The notes: generated by a model from the sequence alone, not told the origin. Shown: positions 43,400-56,345, counted from the stretch's first letter. The stretch is DNA of 64,000 bases from Reticulitermes speratus (GCA_021186555.1 JAJKFL010000237.1:42268483-42332482); one strand, 5' to 3'. Program-made: numbers and translations.

Positions 43400-45090
43400 T
43401 TTTGTGATGGAGACACAGAGTCTTACTGCGAGGTCGGAAGTCAAAGTATATGCATTATGTAGAAGAACATTGGGCTTCTCACCGCGAAGGCGCGGGTTTG
43501 ATCCCAGGTCAGTCCCTGTAAGATTTGTGGTGGGACAGGGTTTTCTCCCAGTACTTCAGTTTCCCCTATCAGTATCATTCCACCAATGCTCCATACTCAT
43601 TCAAACATCTACCACCAACACTGTATAATGTTTCTCTCCCAGTACTTCAGTTTTCCCTGTCAGTATCATTCCACCAATGCTCCATACTCATTCATTCATC
43701 TACCATCAACGCTGTATAATGTTTCTCTCCCAGTACATCAGTTTCCCCTGTCTGTATCATTCCACCAATGCTCCATACTCATTCATTCATCTACCATCAA
43801 CGCTGTATAATGTTTCTCTCCCAGTACATCAGTTTCCCCTGTCTGTATCATTCCACCAATGCTCCATACTCATTCATTCATCTACCACCAACGCTGTATA
43901 ATGTTTCTCTCCCAGTACTTCAGTTTTCCCCTGTCAGTATCATTCCACCAATGCTCCATACTCATTCATACATCTACCACCAACACTGTATAATGTTTCT
44001 CTCCCAGTACTTCAGTTTTCCCTGTCAGTATCATTCCACCAATGCTCCATACTCATTCATACATCTACCACCAACACTGTATAATGTTTCTCTCCCAGTA
44101 CTTCAGTTTTCCCCTGTCAGTATCATTCCACCAATGCTCCATACTCATTCATTCATCTACCATCAACGCTGTATAATGTTTCTCTCCCAGTACATCAGTT
44201 TCCCCTGTCTGTATCATTCCACCAATGCTCCATACTCATTCATTCATCTACCACCAACGCTGTATAATGTTTCTCTCCCAGTACTTCAGTTTTCCCCTGT
44301 CAGTATCATTCCACCAATGCTCCATACTCATTCATACATCTACCATCAACACTGTATAATGTTTCTCTCCCAGTACTTCAGTTTTCCCTGTCAGTATCAT
44401 TCCACCAATGCTCCATACTCATTCATACATCTACCACCAACACTGTATAATGTTTCTCTCCCAGTACTTCAGTTTTCCCCTGTCAGTATCATTCCACCAA
44501 TGCTCCATACTCATTCATTCATCTACCATCAACGCTGTATAATGTTTCTCTCCCAGTACATCAGTTTCCCCTGTCTGTATCATTCCACCAATGCTCCATA
44601 CTCATTCATTCATCTACCATCAACGCTGTATAATGTTTCTCTCCCAGTACATCAGTTTCCCCTGTCTGTATCATTCCACCAATGCTCCATACTCATTCAT
44701 TCATCTACCACCAACGCTGTATAATGTTTCTCTCCCAGTACTTCAGTTTTCCCCTGTCAGTATCATTCCACCAATGCTCCATACTCATTCATACATCTAC
44801 CACCAACACTGTATAAAGTTTCTCTCCCAGTACTTCAGTTTCCCCTGTCAGTATCATTCCACCAATGCTCCATACTCATTCATTCATCTACCACCGACGC
44901 TGTATAATGTTTCTCTCCCAGTACTTCAGTTTCCCCTGTCAGTATCATTCCACCAATGCTCCACACTCATCTTCTTCTTAATACTACCACTATCAGAAGG
45001 ACAAGCGGGCGAAATCCGTGAACCATCAAGCAAAGCAGTGCTCTTTCGGGTAGCTATTAGGCAGCATTGCACAAGAAAGTACTTTCACAC
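43400..45090 (+). repeat. SINE copy (family S3) with a 91-bp internal array
   Basis: A tRNA-like head at 43465-43515 (CGCGAAGGCGCGGGTTTGAT, a B-box match) leads into GGTGGGACAGGGTTTTCTCC and then the array. After the array comes the SINE tail, ATCAGAAGGACAAGCGGGCG ... GCAGCATTGCACAAGAAAG. Tail copies without the array occur at 63375-63545 and, inverted, at 45560-45715. In those copies the array unit (CAGTATCATTCCACCAATGC) is present only once, so the expansion happened inside this SINE copy. Confidence 0.75.
43543..44985. repeat. 91-bp tandem repeat, about 16 copies, with 366-bp higher-order period
   Basis: Unit TCTCTCCCAGTACTTCAGTT ... CCACCAATGCTCCATACTCA ... GCTGTATAATG. Two unit types differ by one C (frame-shifting) and by CATTCATT/CATACATC. 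The pattern of types repeats with a four-unit period, for example the copies starting at 43768 and 44134 (366 bp apart). The 318-codon frame over it is not a gene. Confidence 0.95.
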
Positions 45091-45559
45091 TTTCACAGAC
45101 TTCAAGGTAACAAATCAGCAAACCTATATCTAGCAGAAACACATACTGTGCTACACTCATCAGTTAGAAAGCTTGTCTCAGTCAGGCCTTCAGATTTACA
45201 CTCTTCCATCGTTTCGTCTGTTGCAAACAAGTTTTATGATACATCACGAGAAGAAAGGTGTTTCTGTGAGACTGAACTGTCCCTAACACTGGAGGCGAAG
45301 ACAGGCGTTATACAAGACATGCTTAAGGAACCACGTAAAAAGGCGCCCAATATGGACACGGTGAACAGCTACGTGTCCAGCCCATCTCATCCTGATACTA
45401 CTCAGTGAACAGTACAAATTATGAAACTCCTCCTCATGCAGTTTTCTGCCGTCTGCTGGAAACTCACACGAGCTCGGAGCGCAAACTAGGACGCGAGCAT
45501 CATAATTACATTCCTAGGGCAGCATCCGGATTTAAACCACTGATGCCTGAAGTAATGTG

Positions 45560-45715
45560 GAAGTACTTTTCTATCCAGTGCCCCCGATATCCGAAAGAGC
45601 GTTGCTTTGTTTGAGGGTTCCCAGGCTTCGCACGTTTGTCCTCGTAAGAGTGGTCCAAAGATGAAGATGTGTGTGGAACATCGGTGGAATGATACTGACG
45701 GGAAAACCGAAGTAC
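45560..45715 (-). repeat. SINE family S3, reversed tail copy
   Basis: Inverse matches to the S3 tail include GTACTTTTCTATCCAGTGCC, CCCGATATCCGAAAGAGCG and GGTGGAATGATACTGACGGG. It has a single copy of the segment amplified at 43543-44985. Confidence 0.65.
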
Positions 45716-46149
45716 CGAGAGAGAAACCCGTCACAGTGCCACTTTGTCGACCACAAATCCCAAGTGGACTGGCCTGGGCTCTGCCTTATTTCAGCCCAGC
45801 ATCCGCAAGTCCCATGTCATGTAACTGTGTCCACAGGACCAGTTCGTTGCGCAAACCGAACGACAGGCCACCACATCAGTCGAAACGCGCTTCTGCGACT
45901 TCTTAAGAAGCTTAAAGTAACAAAGGACGATCAAAATGTATGTCAACAGTCAGAATTTTATGATATTCAGAACACTTAAGAGACGCAGCCTTTTCTCCGC
46001 AATACACAGCATTATGTGTCATTTCATATTGATAAATTCGGCCAGTCCTTCACAAGCTAACAGTCGCTCAGCTGGTCAAGAAATTACCCCCATTTTAAGA
46101 AACGGCAGCTTCATCACTGTGTTCACAAGAGCCTAGCTATCCTGAGCCA
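45716..46149. other. Non-coding stretch, nothing recognised
   Basis: Short overlapping open frames without recognisable domains. No tandem repeat or transposon end was identified. Confidence 0.35.
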
Positions 46150-46510
46150 GATGTATCCAGTCTCCGCCTATTTATTTAAGGCCCACTTTAATATTACCCT
46201 CCCATCTATATCTAGGAAACCGGGATAGCTCAGTCGGTACAGCGACGAGCTACGGCCGGACGGTCCGTGGTGCCAATCCCTGTAGGGGCAACAACATATT
46301 TTCTCCTGTCCAAAACGTCCAGACCCGCTCTGGGGTCCCCCCAGCCTCCTATTCAATGAGTACCGGGGTTCTTTCCCAGCAGTAAAGAGGCCGGAGCGTG
46401 TATCTGACCACTCACCTCCATATGGTGCCGAGGTTAGGAATGAGTGGAGCTATACCTCTACTCCCCCTATATGCCTTCATTTACCTTTACCTCCCATGTA
46501 CACGCAGGTC
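46150..46510 (+). repeat. LINE tail plus complete SINE S1
   Basis: 46150-46212 is a short minus-strand LINE tail (the inverse reads RYRWEGNIKVGLK-like residues). It is followed at once by a plus-oriented S1 SINE. The A box is GGATAGCTCAGTCGGTACAG, the B box is GGTGCCAATCCCTGTAGG, and the body and tail end in CCCCTATATGCCTTCAT. The A and B boxes are the best preserved in the window. It is not a tRNA gene: no acceptor stem pairs around them. Confidence 0.75.
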
Positions 46511-46544
46511 CTGCAAGCGGTCTAAATGCTGATTTCAACCCGAA

Positions 46545-46830
46545 CGTCGGGCGAGTGGGACTCCTGCTTCGTACTTGACAGGTCCCGAGTTGTCCTCAGG
46601 CACATGGCGGAATAGTTTCACGACCGTCTCCTTCCACATCCTTTCCAATTCATTATTCAGAGATCACCAAACCACCCGACGCTACATAGTGTCAGATACT
46701 GATGGGCTGCTATGTGGATGGTTACGCCCGGTCCACGAAGACATGAGAACAGTGCGGCAGCAGGATATACCGAGTTCGAATCCCGGGCAAAGCTGCCTGT
46801 GGCTTTGCGCAGTAACCGCAGCAGAAATAA
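46545..46830. repeat. Two tRNA-related SINE head fragments
   Basis: 46553-46612 has GGGACTCCTGCTTCGTACTT and GGTCCCGAGTTGTCCTCAGG, related to the head at 56245-56340. 46735-46800 has GTGCGGCAGCAGGATATACC and GAGTTCGAATCCCGGGC, a strong B-box match. Confidence 0.5.
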
Positions 46831-47129
46831 CTGGGCCGAGTTTGTTGAGGACTGCTCACAAATCACGCACAAAACAGATGAATCACGGTGGGTGGGTGAA
46901 ACGGCCAGGTGCACCAACACGAGCTGACTGTTGTCATGGTAATGTCCTTCCCACCGGAAGTGCTGTGCAGGAAGTGTCAGTCGTGCTCCAGTGCTGTCAG
47001 TGGATGGTTCTGTGCTCTGTGTGCAGGTACGTGCATGTGACGTGGGATAATATTAAAGTTATAAGCGGCAAAGATGTGAAGGCGAGGGCTGTGTCTTGGA
47101 GGTTCGTCAACTGAGCAGTGCAGTGGACG

Positions 47130-47975
47130 GCTATACGTACATAAACACTCAGCTCGTACCGCGCAGTAAACACACTCCGTCTCAGTCATACAAACCAGTC
47201 AGTTAATGTTGTACAGTGAAATAATCGCTGTTTGTTCTGAGATCCACACAAAACACATAAATACACTGTGTGGGCAGAACGTGGAATTGTTGAATGTTAA
47301 ACTGGTGGTACATATAGTAACCACTGGGCTTTAGAGGGTTAATATACATTGTACATAAATACAGTCCGTACCGCGCAGTAAACACACTCCGTCTCAGTTA
47401 TACAAACCAGTCAGTTAATGCTGTACAGTGAAATAATCGCTGTTTGTTCTGAGATCCACACAAAACACATAAATACAGTCCGTACCGCGCAGTAAACACA
47501 CTCCGTCTCAGTTATACAAACCAGTCAGTTAATGCTGTACAGTGAAATAATCGCTGTTTGTTCTGAGATCCACACAAAACACATAAATACAGTCCGTACC
47601 GCGCAGTAAACACACTCCGTCTCAGTTATACAAACCAGTCAGTTAATGCTGTACAGTGAAATAATCGCTGTTTGTTCTGAGATCCACACAAAACACATAA
47701 ATACAGTCCGTACCGCGCAGTAAACACACTCCGCCTCAGTTATACAAACCAGTCAGTTAATGTTGTACAGTGAAATAATCGCTGTTTGTTCTGAGATCCA
47801 CACAAAACACATAAATACAGTCCGTACCGCGCAGTAAACACACTCCATCTCAGTTATACAAACCAGTCAGTTAATGCTGTACAGTGAAATAATCGCTGTT
47901 TGTTCTGAGATCCACACAAAACACATAAATACACTGTGTGGGCAGAACGTAGAATGTTTTAACGCTAAACACGGC
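47130..47975 (+). repeat. 114-bp tandem repeat, array C (+), 1 + 5 copies with an internal border segment
   Basis: After the usual left border (AACACTCAGCTCGTACCGCG) comes one unit. The right-border segment follows (CACTGTGTGGGCAGAACG ... CCACTGGGCTTTAGAGGG, 47263-47345), then five more units and a second right border. Array D has the same alternation in inverse. The family therefore has a composite structure in which border segments can lie between unit blocks. Confidence 0.95.
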
Positions 47976-48438
47976 GGTACATATACAACTACTAACCACT
48001 TGGCCACAGGTCTCAAACACGCAGCCCACCAGTTCACTTATACGGTCCTCTCACTGGCGGCAGTCCAGACACACAATGTGTCCGTACTCAGCGCAGAAGG
48101 CTGCGTTTAAATTCAAAATGTTGCTCGTCCCTCGCCTTAAGGTTCAGAAACCTTTTTTTGCCCCTGGATGGCAACGCACAACGCACAACAGACATCAGCA
48201 GAGAGATAACAATGCAGTGAGCTTGTAAACTCAGTAGCTATAATAGAATGGTGCTGTTAGCAACAGTGTGAAGTGCTGTGAGCGGTGTGTTTGCCTCTGG
48301 TCAACAGACTTCTTTGTTGAACTGACGTGCCGCCCGCGTTACGTTTTAAAACTGTCCGTTTGGTGGGCGTTCGATTGAGTCTCAGACCCCCGGCTCTCAA
48401 TTCGAGTAGTCAATGCGGCTACAAGGCACAACAACGCG

Positions 48439-51400
48439 GAGTGCTCTAACAATGCAGCACTATACGGCCAGGTCACCGTATTACAGTGCTCTAACAATGC
48501 AGCACGTTACGGCCAGGTCACCGTATTACAGTGCTCTAACAATGCAGCACTTTACGGTCAGGTCACCGTATTACAGTGCTCTAACAATGCAGCACTTTAC
48601 GGCCAGGTCACCGTATTACAGTGCTCTAACAATGCAGCACGTTACGGTCAGGTCACCGCATTACAGTGCTCTAACAATGCAGCACTTTACGGTCAGGTCA
48701 CCGTATTACAGTGCTCTAACAATGCAGCACGTTACGGTCAGGTCACCGCATTACAGTGCTCTAACAATGCAGCACTTTACGGTCAGGTCACCGTATTACA
48801 GTGCTCTAACAATGCAGCACTTTACGGTCAGGTCACCGTATTACAGTGCTCTAACAATGCAGCACGTTACGGTCAGGTCACCGCATTACAGTGCTCTAAC
48901 AATGCAGCACTTTACGGTCAGGTCACCGTATTACAGTGCTCTAACAATGCAGCACTTTACGGTCAGGTCACCGTATTACAGTGCTCTAACAATGCAGCAC
49001 TTTACGGTCAGGTCACCGTATTACAGTGCTCTAACAATGCAGCACTTTACGGTCAGGTCACCGTATTACAGTGCTCTAACAATGCAGCACTTTACGGTCA
49101 GGTCACCGTATTACAGTGCTCTAACAATGCACACGTTACGGTCAGGTCACCGTATTACAGTGCTCTAACAATGCAGCACGTTACGGTCAGGTCACCGTAT
49201 TCATCTAACAATGCAGCACGTTACGGTCAGGTCACCGTATTACAGTGCTCTAACAATGCAGCACGTTACGGTCAGGTCCGTTACATGCTCACTCAGCAGT
49301 TACGGGATACGTATTACATGCACAATTCGGTCAGTTACGTATCACGTATTACGTGCTCAACAATGCAGCTTACGGTCAGGTCACCGTATTACAGTGCTCT
49401 AACAATGCAGCGTTACGTCAGGTCACCGTATTACAGTGCTCTAACAATGCAGCACTTACGGTCAGGTCACCGTATTACAGTGCTCTAACAATGCAGCACG
49501 TTACGGTCAGCCGTTACAGTGCTTACATTCAAGCTAATGCAGACGTTCGCAGGTCACCGATTACCAGTGTTAACAATCACACATTGCAGTCACCGTTACA
49601 TCTTACTGACAATGCACATTACGGTCAGGTAGATTACAGTGCTCTAACAATGCAGCACGTTACGGTCAGGTCACCGTATTACAGTGCTCTAACAATGCAG
49701 CACTTACGGTCAGGTCACCGTATTACAGTGCTCTAACAATGCAGCACTACGGTCGGTCACCGTATTACAGTGCTCTAACAATGCAGCACGTTTACGGTCA
49801 GGTCACCGTATTACAGTGCTCTAACAATGCAGCACTTTACGGTCAGTCACCGTATTACAGTGCTTAACATGCAGCACTTTACGGTCAGGTCACCGTATTA
49901 CAGTGCTTCAACAATTGCAGGTCACGTTTACGGTCGTCACAGCATTAGGTCAGGTCACCTATTACAGGCTTACGGCAGGTCACGTATTACGTGTCTCAAT
50001 CACTAACGTTCACAAGTCACCGTAGTAAGTGCTCAACAATCAGCACTTACGCAGACCTATACATGCAGCACTTACAATGCAGGCACGTTTAGGTCAGCAC
50101 AGTTACGGCTCTAATCAGCACGTTACAGCAGGCACCGAGTCAGTCCCTATACAGTGCCTCTAAGGCAGTCACCGTTACAGTCCTATTACATGCCAACATT
50201 CGCACGTCGGTACACCGTATTACAGTGCTCTAACAATGCAGCTTACGGTCAGGTCACCGTATTACAGTGCCTAACATGCAGCACGTTACGTCAGGTCATC
50301 ATTCTGTACATCAGTCTACATACCGTCGGTCAGCACCGTATTACAGTTCTAACAATGCAGCCGCGGTCGTCACACGGTATTACAGTCTTAACATGCAGCA
50401 CTTACGGCAGGGCACCGATTAAGTGCCTAAAAATGCAGCACTTACGGCAGGTCACCAATTACAGTCTCTCTAATGCACACGTTACGTGGTCACTTTAGGT
50501 CTAAAACGAATTACGGTCAGTTCACCTTTACAGGGCTCTAAAATGAGCACTTAGGTCGGTCTATCGTATCTCAGGCACTACAATGCAGACTTAGGTCAGG
50601 TCACCATTACAGTGCTCTAACAATGCGCACTTACGGTCAGGTCACCGTTACAGTGTCACAATGCTAGCACTACGTCAATCACGACAGTGCTCTAAAATGC
50701 AGCACACGGTCAGGTACCGATACATGCTAATGCAGCACTAACGTCAGTCACCGTATCGTGCTCTCGACATGGCCCCAAGACCCGTTCCCCCCCGAACAGG
50801 TGCTCACCCGATACAGACAGCACTACGTAGCACGATTAACCAACAATCACACTTCGTCGGTCACATAGGCCAACGCAGCACTTACGTAGTCACCTATTAC
50901 ATGCTCTACACCTTCGCAGTCACGTTCGTGTAATGCACACTGGCAGTCCATACGTGCTAAATGGCCGTTAGGTCAGAGCATACAGTGTTCTGCAATACGG
51001 AGTCACGATACAGCTAAATGCGAGCGAGGTACGTTCGTGCTAAAGACATTGGTCAGGTCACGTATTAAGGCTAAATGAGCCTACGCATCCGATACAGGCT
51101 ACATGGCCGTTAGCGTACGTAACTGCTCTAACATGCAGCACGTACGGTCAGGTCACGACGTTAAAATGCAGCACGTTCGTCAGGTAGTCGCTCATTACCT
51201 CGCCCGGCACCGGTCTTTACAACGGCGTTACGTCAAAACAGGCCAGAATAATGCAGAGTTCAGTACATGCTGACGAAGCCTATTACAGTGCTTAACAATG
51301 CAGCTTACTGTCGATCACCGTATTCGGCTCATAAAAATGCACATTACGGTCGGGGCACGTATTACAGTCTCTAACAATGCAGCACAGTAATCATACGCTA

Positions 51401-51950
51401 TTACAGTGCTCAACAACATGCCTTCTGTCGGAGTGTTCACCGTGCAGTTAGCATGCCGTAAAATGAGCGTTAGGTCACGAGTCACGTATAATGCTATACA
51501 CAGCCGTTACGTCAGTCGTATTACAGTGCCAACAATCGGCAGCACTTACGGTCAGGTCACAGCAACAGGCCATAACAATGCAGCACTTCGGCAGGTACAC
51601 GTAAATGCTACAAATGGCTACGTTGGAACAGTCACGAACAGTCTAACAATGCACAGCTTACGTAGTCACCTATACGTGCTAAAATGCGCACGAGGTAGTC
51701 CGACAGTGTGCACATACGAGATTAATGGCCTACGGTAAGGCGTTTAGTGTAACAGAGCAGTGGTATAACCGTTCAGTGTAACTGCCATTACGGAGGTCAC
51801 TTTAAGGAACAAGAGACGCGGCAGTCACCGATCAGGACAAAATGCGTACGTTCGGTAGGTACCGATAAGAGAACATGAGCACGTAGGAGGTACCAACAGT
51901 TAAAATCAAGTTACGCGGTACGTATTACTGGCATAACAGGTGATGCACGT
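48439..51950. repeat. 45-bp tandem repeat, originally about 75-80 copies, right two-thirds scrambled
   Basis: Unit GTGCTCTAACAATGCAGCAC ... TTACGGTCAGGTCACCGTA. From 48439 to about 49200 copies are clean, with alternating CTTTAC/CGTTAC and GTATTA/GCATTA types. From about 49200 to 51950 the phrases persist but single and multiple bases are missing at random, until only fragments remain. The long plus frames are artefacts of 45 being divisible by three. Confidence 0.93.
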
Positions 51951-52900
51951 TACCCTCGGGTTCCATAAGTGGTAAATGGTACTAGGTGAGGAACTATACA
52001 GCTTCTGAAGAAAGGACTTTGCTCAGTGCAGTGCAGCCTCAGCACACTAACGATGCATCGTGCAGTTGTCACAACATAACAGCACAAGCCGACGTGTTTG
52101 TAAATGCAGACGGACTGTGTTTCTGTGAGGTAAGAACTAACTTGTTGCTGTTCTTGCGATGTAGTTCAAGCCGGAACTACTGCCACACAGCTTGCCACTG
52201 ACTGGTTCTGATCTTGTACGGCACCGCAGTACGTACTTGCTAGTGACCAGTGGCTACTGCGTCACGGAAGTCACAAAACGTCCAGCAAACAAACACCCGA
52301 GGCCAAGACGACGTAACGTGCTCAATGCACGACTGTGTCCTTGTCGCAGGAGATGCGCCCCCAGACAGCGGCCCCCGTCCGGCACAGAGCGACAGACACT
52401 GCAAGTGATAAGTGAGGAGGCAGGCTACTCGCAGACACGGCGCAGGAAGCAGCTGATACCGAGGGCCAGACTGGTGCACCACAGGACAGCGCAGGAGCCC
52501 ACCAGCAGGTACGGTCAGTGCAGTGTCTGTCTGCCAGCACTAACACCAAAGCCAGTTACATCCTACAACCTGTTTTTCTAAGATCCGTCTTAATGGTATC
52601 CACAACTCTGCACTTCTTCTCTCCCCCCTGTTCCATTTCTTAGAAAGCTCCTCACCGCCGTTACGCAAAACTTCTGCACAGCGTCTGTGTCGGTACACAG
52701 ACAGGCACCTTTCATTGCACAAGGGCCTTCTGCAAAATCTCCAAACCCTGCGCGGGTCGCAAACCAAGTGTCAGACTCTCAATAACAACTTCATTTATAT
52801 TACGCGATTAACGGACTATAATTACTATTAACTCATTATTAGTATTACTGCAATGCAATTTCATACAGCAATTACTGTACTGATAATTTCACTTTCAGCA
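51951..52900. other. GC-richer stretch, no recognised gene
   Basis: A 129-codon plus frame at 52192-52581 is Arg- and Pro-rich with no recognisable domain. The minus strand is open there too, which is expected of GC-rich DNA. A plus-strand GAG/GTAAGA near 52128 looks like a splice donor but has no partner. No gene is called. Confidence 0.35.
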
Positions 52901-55295
52901 CTTACATCATTTGTAACAACGTAAGACCGTCAGTCAGAAGGCTGTCACTGACAGTTACAGTCTGTAACACACTTGCACTGTTATCAGAACACACTTAAGG
53001 CTGTCACTGACACTTACAGTGTGTAACACACTTGCACTGTTATCAGAACACACTTAAAGCTGTCACTGACAGTTACAGTATGTAACACACTTGCACTGTT
53101 ATCAGAACACACTTAAAGCTGTCACTGACAGTTACAGTCTGTAACACACTTGCACTGTTATCAGAACACACTTAAGGCTGTCACTGACACTTACAGTATG
53201 TAACACACTTTCACTGTTATCAGAACACACTTAAGGCTGTCACTGACAGTTACAGTCTGTAACACACTTTCACTGTTATCAGAACACACTTAAGGCTGTC
53301 ACTGACACTTACAGTATGTAACACACTTGCACTGTTATCAGAACACACTTAAGGCTGTCACTGACAGTTACAGTCTGTAACACACTTGCACTGTTATCAG
53401 AACACACTTAAAGCTGTCACTGACAGTTACAGTCTGTAACACACTTGCACTGTTATCAGAATACACTTAAAGCTGTCACTGACAGTTACAGTATGTAACA
53501 CACTTGCACTGTTATCAGAACACACTTAAGGCTGTCACTGACAGTTACAGTCTGTAACACACTTGCACTGTTATCAGAACACACTTAAAGCTGTCACTGA
53601 CAGTTACAGTCTGTAACACACTTGCACTGTTATCAGAATACACTTAAAGCTGTCACTGACAGTTACAGTCTGTAACACACTTGCACTGTTATAGAACACA
53701 CTTAAGGCTGTCACTGACACTTACAGTATGTAACACACTTGCACTGTTATCAGAACACACTTAAGGCTGTCACTGACAGATACAGTCTGTAACACACTTG
53801 CACTGTTATCAAACACACACTTAAGGACATCCGTATCAAACTTTGCGCACTGAGTTACAGTCTGTAACACACTTGCACTGTTATCAGAACACACTTAAGG
53901 CTGTCACTGACAGTTACAGTCTGTAACACACTTGCACTGTTATCAGAACACACTTAAGGCTGTCACTGACAGTTACAGTCTGTAACACACTTGCACTGTT
54001 ATCAGAACACACTTAAGGCTGTCACTGCAGTTACAGCCTGTAACACACTTGCACTGTTATCAGAACACACTTAAGGCTGTCACTGCCAGTTACAGCCTGT
54101 AACACACTTGCACTGTTATCAGAACACACTTAAGGCTGTCACTGACATTACAGCTGTAACATACTTGCACTGTTATCAGAACACACTTAAGGGTGTCACT
54201 GACATTACAGTATGTAACACACTTGCACTGTTATCAGAATCACACTTAAAGCTGTCACTGAACATTACAGTCTGTAACACACTTGCACTGTTATAGAACA
54301 CACTTAAGGCTGTCACTGACATTACAGTCTGTAACACACTTGCACTGTTATCAGAACACACTTAAGGCTGTCACTGACAGTATACAGTCTGTAACACACT
54401 TGCACTGTTATCAAACACACTTAAGGCTGTCACTGACAGATACAGTCTGTAACACACTTCACTGTTATCAGAACACACTTAAGGCTGTCACTGACAGTTA
54501 CAGTCTGTAACACACTTTCACTGTTATCAGAACACACTTAAGGCTGTCACTGACAGTTACAGTCTGTAACACACTTGCACTGTTATCAGAACACACTTAA
54601 GGCTGTCACTGACAGTTACAGTCTGTAACACACTTGCACTGTTATCAGAACACACTTAAGGCTGTCACTGACAGTTACAGTCTGTAACACACACTTGCAC
54701 TGTTATCAGAACACACTTAAGGCTGTCACTGACAGTTACAGTCTGTAACACACTTGCACTGTTATCAGAACACACTTAAGGCTGTCACTGACATTACAGT
54801 CTGTAACACACTTGCACTGTTATCAGAACACACTTAAGGCTGTCACTGACAATACAGTATGTAACACACTTGCACTGTTATCAGAACACACTTAAGGCTG
54901 TCACTGACAGATACAGTCTGTAACACACTTGCACTGTTATCAGAACACACTTAAGGCTGTCACTGACAGTTACAGTCTGTAACACACTTGCACTGTTATC
55001 AGAACACACTTAAGGCTGTCACTGACAGATACAGTATGTAACACACTTGCACTGTTATCAGAACACACTTAAGGCTGTCAGTGACAGTTACAGTCTGTAA
55101 CACACTTGCACTGTTATCAGAACACACTTAAGGCTGACGGTGAAGCTCACACTCTGTACTTTTCTCACTTCTCCCACTGCAAAGTTCCCAACACAGCATG
55201 TTCCGTGCTATACGCACTAAGCCAGTTACCACTTACGCACTGTTCACTGACTACATTTAACTGTGCGTACTAAGGTCACCAAATCGGTCAAACAA
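52900..55295 (-). repeat. 59-bp tandem repeat, array 2, about 37 copies (-), with conserved flanks
   Basis: Inverse of the unit in array 1. The left border (TAAGACCGTCAGTCAGAAGG) is the inverse of the array 1 right border. The right flank (GGTGAAGCTCACACTCTGTA ... CCAACACAGCATGTTCCGTG) is the inverse of its left flank. It has more variants and indels than array 1, including an inserted segment near 53821-53850. Confidence 0.96.
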
Positions 55296-55309
55296 CTGTA
55301 ATTCCTCTG

Positions 55310-55365
55310 ACGGGTCAGAGACGGCAGACCGGCGGGCCGCGGGTTGCATATCACTGATCTAGCAC
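55310..55365 (-). mobile_element. Possible hAT terminus fragment
   Basis: GGCGGGCCGCGGGTTGCATA followed by TCACTGATCTAG resembles the inverse of hAT-type ends (CAGTGATCTCCAACCCGCGGCCCGC). No partner end was located. Confidence 0.35.
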
Positions 55366-56240
55366 CTTGGTCGTGTTGTTAATTGCTGCTGCGTGCTAAT
55401 TCAGCACTACAGCCGTGACGTGAGCAGTCCATTAGTGTCATTAGTGCCATTAGTGAGCCACTTCATGTGGCAACCTTGCATGGCACGAAGCAGTTACAGA
55501 TGTTGGAAGCTGTCGGGCATGGCAGAAACGTACCTTTTATTCTTAACCGGGAGTGATTAACTTCACGTGCCGGCCATCTTCACTCCCGTTACGCCCCCAC
55601 AGCCCTCCTGGACGTGGTGGTGTCGCCACTTGCAGTCCGTCTTAACTCGACCTGCAGGTGGCAGCACAATCCTCGCTGTTGTGGGACATGGCGTGCGTGT
55701 CGCATTCCTCCTGACATTGTCACTGCAGTAAATACTAGCGACTTACCGTGCGGATACCAGCCTACACGGCGTCACGTCGCTGTCGCGTCCTTAAATAATC
55801 TCGCACAGACGAACTTCATACCCTCATAGCCTATTTCTTTAAGATCCAGTTTAATATTATCGTCCCCAAGTCCTGTTTGCCATTCAGTACGTATGGAACG
55901 TCACCACACTGGTAGCCTTGAAGCCGGCAATCTGTGACGTCACTGCCTCACTGTTACGTAAACTGTACACAGCACTTTGCTACGCGTTCCTTAAACTGGG
56001 GCACACGAACCCTGAGCAGCACGAAAGCACCTTGCCCGGGGCGTCAGAACTGTCCCTTTTATTGCAAAGACTCCCAAAAATCTTGTGCATTTTGTGAGGT
56101 CCAGACAGTGTCTAAAACACCAAGCTGTGGCTGTCACGATTACAGTCTCTGATATGACGCCGTATAGCTTTGTGCCATAATTACACAGAGAGCAGTTTCC
56201 CCTCTACCCAACTAAACGGCGTCAGACCCCATAAAATCGT
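55366..56240. other. Non-coding stretch with repeat fragments
   Basis: Contains an F1-type end near 55740-55800 (ACACGGCGTCACGTCGC) and a short LINE tail near 55835-55880 on the minus strand (TTTCTTTAAGATCCAGTTTA). A minus-strand GTAAGT at the F1 end has a stop just upstream. Open frames are unremarkable. Confidence 0.4.
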
Positions 56241-56244
56241 GACG

Positions 56245-56345
56245 CAGCAGGACAGTGCATCCCGCTTCGTATTCGAAGGGTCCCGAGTTCAAAATTCGCT
56301 CGCAGGCCGGCTGCCCTGAGGTTCCTCCAGGTAAATACCGGAAGT
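56245..56345 (+). repeat. tRNA-related SINE head
   Basis: GCATCCCGCTTCGTATTCGA, then GGGTCCCGAGTTCAAAAT, an A/B-box-like pair related to 46553-46612. The tail is CCCTGAGGTTCCTCCAGG. Confidence 0.5.

Noticed and set aside
43768..44724. 318-codon open frame
   Set aside because: It is a translation of the 91-bp array inside a SINE. It shifts among frames with each one-base unit variant and resembles no protein.
46200..46300. tRNA gene
   Set aside because: The A and B boxes are good, but no acceptor stem pairs around them and the sequence continues into a SINE body shared with 6380-6665.
48413..49168. 251-codon open frame with a 15-residue repeat
   Set aside because: The 45-bp unit is divisible by three; the frame ends where the consensus degrades. 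No signal peptide or known repeat-protein motif supports it.
52192..52581. 129-codon Arg/Pro-rich frame
   Set aside because: Both strands are open in this GC-rich patch, nothing is recognisable, and splice signals have no partners.
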